Source of the DNA: Kitasatospora purpeofusca
GTDB lineage: Bacteria > Actinomycetota > Actinomycetes > Streptomycetales > Streptomycetaceae
Direction: 5' to 3'
NCBI RefSeq assembly: GCF_000718025.1
Contig: NZ_JODS01000005.1
Location: 62,001-126,000 of the forward strand
Length of the DNA: 64,000 bases
A program made the position numbers and the translations under genes. The notes below the pieces were generated by a model. It was not told where the DNA came from. It saw nothing but the letters and a program-made list of their open reading frames with translations, and did not search any database. How positions within the stretch are numbered: the stretch's first letter is position 1; the number at the start of each line of letters is the position of its first letter. This document shows positions 57,476-64,000 of the stretch, piece by piece.

Positions 57476-60175
57476 TCACCTCGCGGTGACCTCGGTCGGC
57501 CGAGGTGCGAGACCCGCGACGAGGTCGCCCGCTGTCAGGCGCTCAAGGCTCTCCGGAGCGGCATCGATCGGGCCCGGGTACAACCGGTAGAGCGTTCCCG
57601 AGACCTTTTCCGGTGCGGGGACGTCGCCGTCAACAAGTGAAGCGAACACTCGCCGTTCGGAGAGGAGTTGGAGAGGCCCCGGGACGGGTCCCCCGTCCTC
57701 GTCGCGAAGCGCGACCAGGCGCGCCGCGAACGCGCCGACGCTCTCGCCCACCCCGCGCCGCCAACGCCGCAGCCCACCGTCGAGCCCACGCACCACCACC
57801 TCGTCCGTGCACGCGGCCGCCCGCGCGACCGCGAGGTCCCACAGCGTGGCCCGGTTCTCCGGGGAGAAGTGCGCCAGCACGTCGCGACTGAGGGCGCCCA
57901 CCTCGGCCTGGTGCCGGTAGACGCTGTGGAAGCCGCCGTCCGCACCGGTGTTGAGGTCGGTCCAGGTGTAGCGGCGGTCGGCCAGGTCGACGATCATCGG
58001 CACGCACACCTTGGCGTCGCCGACCAGGTCCAGGCGCTGCCGCACTGCCCTGGGGTGGAAGTGCGGGCTCCCGGCGGACCCGGCGCCGCTCAGGTCCATG
58101 AACCCGGTGAAGGCGTCGGTCAGTTGCTCGAAGGAGACGTCGTTGTAGCTGAACACGATCATCACCGCGTACCGCGAGCCGCCCGCGACCAGCCGCGCGA
58201 GGTCCAGGTCGACGAACTCCGTCGCCCCGTTCGGCGGCGGCGCGGACACGTAGTCGCCCGAGTGCACCGCGGCCCGGTCGCCGTGCACCAGGTTGGTGTA
58301 GTCGCACAGGCCGGTGAACCGCCACTGGTCGTCGTAGAGCGCCACCGACAGGTCCAGGTCGACCCGCAGCTCCTCCGGTTGCATCCAGTGCAGGAACAGC
58401 CGCAGCCGCTCCCCCTCAGGCAGCCGCTGGCGGCTGCCGCGCGGGACGCACACCAGGGTCTTGGCGGCGGCGCGCTCGGCGAACGGCGCGACCAGTTCGC
58501 CCAGCCCCTCGTCGAGCAGCGCCAGCTCGTAGCGCTCGCCGTCGGCGCCGCTCCGGCGCAGCAGCTCGGCCTCGATCGACTCCACGACCGGGAGCGCGAG
58601 TTCGGCGGGCACCACGGTGCCGCGGTCCTCCCGGGCGTGGGCCAACGAGACCGTGCCGCGCGGGAAGTACAGCCGCCGCTCCCCTTCCGTCCGGGTGCCG
58701 CGCAGCGCGCCGTACGCGCCGAGCAGCGGCCCGGGGGCGACCCGGGTCAGCGCGGCGGCGACGGTGTCCAGCGCGGAGGCGGACAGCGGCGTCCCGGGGG
58801 CTACCGTGGCGTGCACCCGCAGGACGTGGTGCAGCCTGCGGACCAGCTCGCCCGGCCGTGCGGCCAGCACCCGCAGGGCAGCCCCGGTGTCCCCGGCGGC
58901 GAGCAGGGTCTCGACCCGCCCGGCGAATCCGGTGAACCCCAGCCGGGTGTGCTCGCCGGTGCTCACCACACGCAGCGGCCCGGCCGGCGGTTCGGCGTGC
59001 TCCCGCCCCACCTCGTGGGTGCGCAGGTCCGTCTCCCGCAGCACCACGAACGCCGTGGTGACGTTGGGGAGGCGCCGCCGGTGCTCGTACGGGTGCAGCA
59101 GTTCGCCCGCGCGCAGCCAGGCCGACCGGTGGCGGCGCAGGTCCTCGACGAGTGCCGTCGGGTCCAGACCCTCCAGGATGTCGAGCAGGCCCCGGCGCAC
59201 CGGCCGGGGCAGGCCCTTCAGCCGCAGCCGGCGGGCGGTCGCGGGCAGCAGGTCGGGCTCGGCGCCGGACCAGGCCCAGAGCAGCCGGAGCACATCGGTC
59301 GCGGTGTCGACGCGTTCGGCGAGGATCGGCAGCGCGTCCACGCCGCCGCGGCGCAGCAGGGCGGCGAGGACGGCGGCCTTGGTCTCCCGGACCGGGATCT
59401 GCGCGGGCAGCCGCCGCGGCAGGTCCTGCGGTGCGTGGGCGAGCAGCGCGGTCAGGTCGTCGCGGTCCTGCGGGGAGAGCGGGGTGCGGCGGGCGAGCAG
59501 CCGGTCGAACTCGCCCATCGCGGCGGTGACCTGGTCGGCCGTGATCAGTCGCAGCGGCCGGAGGGCCCGTTCGCCGCCGAACTCCTCGGCGGCCTTCCGG
59601 CCGATCCGGTTGTCCTCGGGCAGGTAGGTGCCGGCACCCAGCGGCGTCCCGCAGGTCGGGCAGCGCTCGCCGCGCCCGGCCGCCGTAAGCCCGTCGAAGC
59701 AGCCCTCGCAGAGCAGGTGCGCGCACGGCGCGAGCGCGCCGATCCCGGCCTCGGCGCCGCGGCGGCCGCAGTGGGCGCACGGCTGCCGGGGCTGGTTGAG
59801 CAGGAACGCCCGGATCTGCCGGGTGAAGAACAGCTGCGCGTGGTCGGGCACGGCGTCGGGGAAGCGGCGGAACAGCGGCACGTGTTCCCGGTCCGCACCG
59901 AGCAGGTGGTCGATCCGGGCGAGCAGCCCGTCACCGGCCTCGGCCAGCCGGGAGGGCGACAACCTGGCCAGCGCCGAACGGAGTTCACTGGTGAGCAGAT
60001 ACCCGCGCCGCACCAGATCGGCGTCCAGCGCCACCAGACCGCGGGTGCTCCACGGGTCGGCGTCGGGGAGGAGGTCGCCGGGGGCCACACAGACGGCGCC
60101 GCGCCGGCGGAGGAGGAAGGAACCGAGATCGAGGTCGACATCGCTGTCGAAGGGAGCCGTGATGGCTCGGGGCAT
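57476..60175 (-). CDS. RING/TerD-domain protein (MXAN_6230/SCO0854 type)
   Basis: An 899-aa protein. Residues about 130-175 form a RING-type zinc finger (CAHCGRRG, PCAHLLCEGC, CPTCG), rare in bacteria. The middle (190-560) is helical with many Leu and Arg. Residues about 560-740 contain a TerD-type tellurium/stress domain (LRVDLDLSVALYDDQWRFTG, HSGDYVSAPPPNGATEFVDL, YAVMIVFSYNDVSFEQL), which binds calcium in other members. The family is known in streptomycetes and myxobacteria as a RING-domain protein but has no tested role. It is the longest intact gene here. Confidence 0.85.
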   Translation of the reverse strand: MPRAITAPFDSDVDLDLGSFLLRRRGAVCVAPGDLLPDADPWSTRGLVALDADLVRRGYLLTSELRSALARLSPSRLAEAGDGLLARIDHLLGADREHVPLFRRFPDAVPDHAQLFFTRQIRAFLLNQPRQPCAHCGRRGAEAGIGALAPCAHLLCEGCFDGLTAAGRGERCPTCGTPLGAGTYLPEDNRIGRKAAEEFGGERALRPLRLITADQVTAAMGEFDRLLARRTPLSPQDRDDLTALLAHAPQDLPRRLPAQIPVRETKAAVLAALLRRGGVDALPILAERVDTATDVLRLLWAWSGAEPDLLPATARRLRLKGLPRPVRRGLLDILEGLDPTALVEDLRRHRSAWLRAGELLHPYEHRRRLPNVTTAFVVLRETDLRTHEVGREHAEPPAGPLRVVSTGEHTRLGFTGFAGRVETLLAAGDTGAALRVLAARPGELVRRLHHVLRVHATVAPGTPLSASALDTVAAALTRVAPGPLLGAYGALRGTRTEGERRLYFPRGTVSLAHAREDRGTVVPAELALPVVESIEAELLRRSGADGERYELALLDEGLGELVAPFAERAAAKTLVCVPRGSRQRLPEGERLRLFLHWMQPEELRVDLDLSVALYDDQWRFTGLCDYTNLVHGDRAAVHSGDYVSAPPPNGATEFVDLDLARLVAGGSRYAVMIVFSYNDVSFEQLTDAFTGFMDLSGAGSAGSPHFHPRAVRQRLDLVGDAKVCVPMIVDLADRRYTWTDLNTGADGGFHSVYRHQAEVGALSRDVLAHFSPENRATLWDLAVARAAACTDEVVVRGLDGGLRRWRRGVGESVGAFAARLVALRDEDGGPVPGPLQLLSERRVFASLVDGDVPAPEKVSGTLYRLYPGPIDAAPESLERLTAGDLVAGLAPRPTEVTAR

Positions 60176-60399
60176 GCGGAAGGACCCCCACGAACGTGGA
60201 ACAGAAGCTGAAGAGGCGGGCGGAGAGGGGGCGCGCTACAGGTTTCGGAAGGGAAGGAGAAGGAAGCACGCCGCGGAGCCGCCCGCGGGACCAACGTAGT
60301 GGAGCCCCTCGGCCGGGCGCCACCGATTTTCCGCAGGCCGCCCGGCGGCCCGACAGCGGCGTCGCCGCCGTGGCCGACCTGCTCCGACCAGAACGCCGA

Positions 60400-60924
60400 T
60401 CACTCGATCGGACCGGAGATCCTTTCGATGGGGAGCGGGGAGAACGGCTCAGCCTTTCGGGTCATCGCCAATGTCCCCGCAGGTGGCTTCCTTCCTTCCA
60501 TGACGGCGCCGACGTATTCTCGCGCCCGCGCAATGTCAAGGGACGGGACCTCCTTCCGAAGGAGGCGGAGCGCGGCCATCCGTCCGCCCGACAGCGCGAG
60601 TTCACGCACGGATTCCAGCAGTTCGTCCGGCGGGTCGACTCCCTTGAACCGCTCGCGGAACATCGCCTGCCAGTCATACACTCGGAATGTTTCTCCGGGA
60701 ATTCGGTAAACGCTTCCGTCGTCGCCGTCGACGAGATACGGCCCACCACCGATGAGCAGGTTCCTTGCCTCCGGATTCAGCGCATAACGGGCCGAATTGC
60801 AGGCAACCACCCATCCGACCGGAGTCGGATTGATTCCAATGATCGCCAACTCCGGACCTTTCTCTCGACTTTCGGCGAGCAGGGCCGAGACGAGCTCGAT
60901 TGCCTTGTCCCTGGAAATCTTCAT
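60400..60924 (-). CDS. YrhB/Imm35-type immunity protein
   Basis: A 174-aa protein with a YrhB domain: MKISRDKAIELVSALLAESR, GPELAIIGINPTPVGWVVAC, NLLIGGGPYLVDGDDGSVYR and RVYDWQAMFRERF. YrhB is the Imm35 family of polymorphic-toxin immunity proteins. It lies 130 bases downstream of an Rhs toxin ending in a papain-fold domain, the normal place for a cognate immunity gene. Base composition near 60650-60900 is more AT-rich than the surroundings, as often found in recently exchanged toxin tips. ATG 60924 is the start; a TTG four codons upstream has a better-placed GGGGAGG. Confidence 0.82.
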   Translation of the reverse strand: MKISRDKAIELVSALLAESREKGPELAIIGINPTPVGWVVACNSARYALNPEARNLLIGGGPYLVDGDDGSVYRIPGETFRVYDWQAMFRERFKGVDPPDELLESVRELALSGGRMAALRLLRKEVPSLDIARAREYVGAVMEGRKPPAGTLAMTRKAEPFSPLPIERISGPIE

Positions 60925-61054
60925 CCCGAGGCTCAACGCCTCCCCTTCCGCGTTCTTCGATTCCGTCCCCGAACCGGGGCCTTGAGGCAGCACCCCGAAT
61001 CCCCGGGGACCTCGACCTGCCGCACCTGACGAACGGCCGGCCGGCCCGTACCCG

Positions 61055-64000
61055 CTAGTCGGTGCGCAGCAGATAGTAGAATCGCCATGCCTCCGGCGCC
61101 GACTTACCGCTCTGGGCATCCAGGAACACGACCAGACCATTGTCGTTGATCACATTGAAATAGTGGCCGCCCTCACCTGCATTCAGCTTGGCCTGCGTGG
61201 GCCTGCCCAGGACAATTCCTCGAGCCCCGTGCCCCCAGCTCCGCACATCGTTCACGACTCCGGAGAGACCACCCTTCTGAACGAAGTCCCTGGTACTGCC
61301 AGCAAGTTGCAGGAGCGCCGGTTCGAACAGCCTTTGCTCCGCAGGGTCCACCGCGGCCGGGAGCCTCCCGGCGAGCAACTGGTCGGTGGCGACGGCGACC
61401 GGCCCGCAGTTCGCGTCCCCGCAGCCGGGATTTATCCGTAGCTTGAGCCCCGGCGTCGTGGGGACCAGGTAGCTTCCACCAAAACGGCTGGTTCGAACGT
61501 CAGCGTCCCACCAACGTCGGTCCGCGGGGCGGCCGCCACCCCCCAGGCCCCCCGAGGAGCGGCCGCTGCCCGCCTCCGTGGCGTTGGCGAGGATTGCGCC
61601 GGAGCGGCCCGCGGGGGCACGGGCGATGGTGCCGGCGGCCGCGTTGTCGCCGACGGTGCCGGTGGCCCGGAGGAGGTTCTCGCTCAGGGACGGGGTCACC
61701 TGGGCCGGGAGGGCCGCGGTGGGGACGGAGTGGTCGGCTGCCTGGACGGTGCGGGCGACCGTGACGTCGGTGCCCTCGTTCCTGGCCGCCTGGACGGCCC
61801 GGCCCTCCGGGGAGGCGAGCCAGCGCTGGTGGGCGGCCTCCTCGGCGGCGCGCTTGGCCTCGGCCGCGGCGGCGTCGGCGGCCTCCTTCCTCGCCGCGAG
61901 TGCCCTGGCCTCGGCGGCGACGAGGCGGGCCTCGGCGGCGGCAGCACGGGTTGCGTTGACTCCGGCGACCCAGGCGGCGAGCGAGCCTTCGGCACTCTCG
62001 GCGGCCGCACGCCCGCCCGCTGCCCCGACGCCCCTGGCAGCGGCACGGCCCCCCGCCGCCTCGGCGCCCCTGGCGGCGGATCCGCCGATCTTCCCGGCGA
62101 CGGCCTTGGCGATCTTGCCACCGGCCTTGGCGACGCCCCAGCCGACGGCTCCGCCGAGGGCTCCACCGGCAGCGGCCTCAAGGGCGGTGGAGGCGTCGCA
62201 AGCACCCGTGCCGTAGAGGCAGTCCATGGCGTACTCGGAGAGCCCGGACGCCGCCCCGCCCGCGGTGGCGAGGAGCAGGCCGCCGCCTCCGGTGGCCCCG
62301 GCGACGGCGCCGCTGACCGCACCCTTGGCGGCGGACCAGCCGGCGTCACCCCAGTCCCACTTCGCGCCGTCGGTGGTCGCGTAGTCGACGGCGTAGGAGC
62401 CGACGCCGATGACCGCTCCGGCGATGGCGCCGATGACAGCGCTGCAGAGCATCGCGCAGTGCCCGCTGGGGTCGGTCTGGTCGAGCGGGTCCTGGGCCGC
62501 GTAGGCGTAGTGGTTGCCGAGGACCGACGGGTCCTGGTTCTGGTCGATGGTGTCGCGGCTGGTGAAGGCCCCGGCGGCGGGGTCGTACCAGCGGGCGGCC
62601 ATGTTGGCGCGGCCGGTGGCGGGGTCGGTCCAGGCGCTCTGGTAGCCGCGGGCGGGTCGGGTCCCGGCCGTGCCGAGGACGGCGCCGAACGGGTCGTAGC
62701 CGACGGAGCCGGTGAGCGCGGTTCCGGTCGCGGTGAACCCGCCCACCACGTCGGTGTGCCGGTCGACCAGGGCGAGCGCCGTGGCGCCGTTCTGCTCCCA
62801 GGAGAACAGTCCGCCGGTCGCGTCGTGGTTGTAGACGGAGGAACCGTCGCCGACGAGGACGTTGCCCGCGCCGCTGTAGCGGAAGGTGCGGGAGCCCGAG
62901 CCGGCCAGCCGGTCCAGGCCGTCGTAGCTGTAGCCGCTGGTGCCGTCGCTGATCAGGCGGTCGAAGGCGTCGTAGGCGGAGGTGGTGGTGCCGGACGCGG
63001 TGGTCGCCGTGGTGCGGGTGCCGCGCGCGGAGTACCGGTATTCGGTGGTGCCGTCGGAGACGAGCCGGTTGCGGGCGTCGTAGACGGCGGTGGCCGGTCC
63101 GGCGCGGACCCGGTTGCCCGAGGCGTCGTAGGCGTAGTCGGTCCTGGTGCTGCCGTTGTTCCAGCTGGTGAGGCGGCCGGCCAGGTCGTAGCCGTAGGTG
63201 TTGGCGGCGGCCGCGGCGGTGCCGGCCGTGGTCTTGCCGACGAGGTGGTCGACCAGGTCGTAGCGGTACTCGACGGACGCCTCGGTGGCGCCGCCGGGTG
63301 CGGTCAGGGTGTCGGAGGCGACCCGGTGCAGCGCGTCGTAGCCGAACGTGCGGACGGCGCCGCCGGTCCCGTAGTTGACGCTGGTGACCTGGTCCAGGCT
63401 GTTGTAGCCGTAGGTTGCGCGGACGCCGGTGACGGTGTCGGTGAGGCCCGCCGGACGGCCCGCCTTGTCGTAGCTGAAGGTGGTGCTGTCCGCCGCGTCG
63501 GTGCGAACGGTCAGCTGCCCGTTGGCGTCGTAAGTGAAGGTGGCGTCGCCGGACGGGCCGATGGCCGAGGTGAGCAGGCCCCGGTCGTCGTAGCCGAAGG
63601 TGTTGTCGCCCCCGACACCGGCGACGCGAAGCATGCGCCCGGCGAGGTCGTAGCCGTAGGTGTGGGCGGTGGTGGCGGCCTCCGCGCCGCTGCCGGTCTC
63701 GGTGACGAGCCGGCCGAGGCCGTCGTAGGCACGGGTGCGCACTACGCCGCCGGGCTCGGCGAGCCGGACCGGTCGGCCGGCGGCGTCGTAGCTGATGGTG
63801 CGGGTGCGGTCGGCGGCGTCCGGGTAGGCGGCGGTGGCCGGTTCGACCAGGGACTCCGGCAGGCCCCACGCGTTGTAGGTGGTCAGGAACGCGTTGCCCC
63901 GGCCGTCGGTGAAGCGGGTCCGGTTCCCGGCCGTGTCGTAGCCGTAGCCGCTGCTGATCGACGTGGTGGCGGTGACCGGTTCGGTGAGCCCGACGAGCCG
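61055..64000 (-). CDS. Rhs/YD-repeat polymorphic toxin with papain-fold tip, 5' end outside window
   Basis: A large toxin whose N-terminal part lies beyond the right edge. YD repeats run from 64000 to about 62600 (YGYDLAGRMLRVAG, FGYDALHRVASD, YAYDASGNRVRAGP), forming the Rhs shell. The core end is marked by YDPFGAVLGTAG and AARWYDPAAGAFTSRDTIDQ. Then comes a glycine-rich membrane-like segment, an Ala-rich coiled coil and a C-terminal toxin of about 150 residues: NPGCGDANCGPVAVATDQLL, GHYFNVINDNGLVVFLDAQS. Cys, His and Asp are in the order of Tox-PL papain-fold (deamidase) toxins. The YrhB gene downstream should give immunity. Confidence 0.88.
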   Translation of the reverse strand, partial: RLVGLTEPVTATTSISSGYGYDTAGNRTRFTDGRGNAFLTTYNAWGLPESLVEPATAAYPDAADRTRTISYDAAGRPVRLAEPGGVVRTRAYDGLGRLVTETGSGAEAATTAHTYGYDLAGRMLRVAGVGGDNTFGYDDRGLLTSAIGPSGDATFTYDANGQLTVRTDAADSTTFSYDKAGRPAGLTDTVTGVRATYGYNSLDQVTSVNYGTGGAVRTFGYDALHRVASDTLTAPGGATEASVEYRYDLVDHLVGKTTAGTAAAAANTYGYDLAGRLTSWNNGSTRTDYAYDASGNRVRAGPATAVYDARNRLVSDGTTEYRYSARGTRTTATTASGTTTSAYDAFDRLISDGTSGYSYDGLDRLAGSGSRTFRYSGAGNVLVGDGSSVYNHDATGGLFSWEQNGATALALVDRHTDVVGGFTATGTALTGSVGYDPFGAVLGTAGTRPARGYQSAWTDPATGRANMAARWYDPAAGAFTSRDTIDQNQDPSVLGNHYAYAAQDPLDQTDPSGHCAMLCSAVIGAIAGAVIGVGSYAVDYATTDGAKWDWGDAGWSAAKGAVSGAVAGATGGGGLLLATAGGAASGLSEYAMDCLYGTGACDASTALEAAAGGALGGAVGWGVAKAGGKIAKAVAGKIGGSAARGAEAAGGRAAARGVGAAGGRAAAESAEGSLAAWVAGVNATRAAAAEARLVAAEARALAARKEAADAAAAEAKRAAEEAAHQRWLASPEGRAVQAARNEGTDVTVARTVQAADHSVPTAALPAQVTPSLSENLLRATGTVGDNAAAGTIARAPAGRSGAILANATEAGSGRSSGGLGGGGRPADRRWWDADVRTSRFGGSYLVPTTPGLKLRINPGCGDANCGPVAVATDQLLAGRLPAAVDPAEQRLFEPALLQLAGSTRDFVQKGGLSGVVNDVRSWGHGARGIVLGRPTQAKLNAGEGGHYFNVINDNGLVVFLDAQSGKSAPEAWRFYYLLRTD

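Overview
The window is about 64 kb of very GC-rich DNA with strong third-position GC, frequent GTG starts, short gene gaps and many perfect GC-rich hairpins between genes. It carries families typical of Streptomycetaceae: an Scr1-type (DUF5753) regulator with DUF397, an LAxTG sortase substrate, Tat-exported oxidoreductases and lyases, secreted phospholipase D, a RING/TerD protein of the SCO0854 type, and repeat-rich secreted proteins. The source is most likely Streptomyces or Kitasatospora; the sequence alone does not separate them. No phage, integrase, transposase, CRISPR array or large biosynthetic cluster was seen.

Region 1 (1-12.6 kb): a HemK/PrmC-like methyltransferase cut by the left edge, three small secreted proteins, a HAD phosphatase, a DinB-like protein, a pseudouridine catabolism pair (psuG plus PfkB kinase) facing a LysR regulator, a secreted subtilisin with a P domain, a Crp/Fnr regulator translationally coupled to a cyclase-like protein with a His/Asp-rich tail, and a GH18-fold protein that has lost its catalytic acid.

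Region 2 (12.7-22.2 kb) is the most notable part. It is one minus-strand operon, in order of transcription: an Hsp70-like ATPase without a substrate-binding domain, two small GTPases, an unknown protein with a disordered tail, a membrane-associated dynamin-like GTPase, two more GTPases and a 56-aa acidic protein. Five junctions from 20.9 to 12.9 kb are tight and three are 4-bp ATGA/GTGA overlaps. This fits the multi-GTPase conflict or signalling systems predicted in multicellular actinobacteria (double-GTPase type), but the exact function is unknown.

Region 3 (22.6-34.5 kb): APH(6)/hydroxyurea-type kinase, a very small peptide, a membrane protein, phospholipase D, FabV enoyl reductase overlapping an AraC regulator, HtpG, a DMT-like membrane protein and a sortase substrate.

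Region 4 (34.9-51.5 kb): a tandem pair of paralogous secreted repeat proteins whose leaders share an RNA hairpin with compensatory changes, an NlpC/P60 endopeptidase, an alpha/beta hydrolase facing a TetR regulator with two well-defined operators, a propeller-like protein, a RibD-like reductase, a two-gene CBM-containing polysaccharide/sugar operon, a zinc-ribbon/PASTA membrane protein, phosphoglucomutase, a YciI protein and a tRNA-Tyr-like gene.

Region 5 (52-64 kb): an FAD oxidoreductase, GNAT, ArsR-type regulator, a secreted seven-bladed propeller built of 37-aa repeats, an AhpD-like protein, a truncated Scr1 regulator abutting another gene fragment, the RING/TerD protein, and a polymorphic toxin module: an Rhs protein with a papain-fold (Tox-PL) tip followed by a YrhB/Imm35-type immunity gene. 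The Rhs gene leaves the window on the right.
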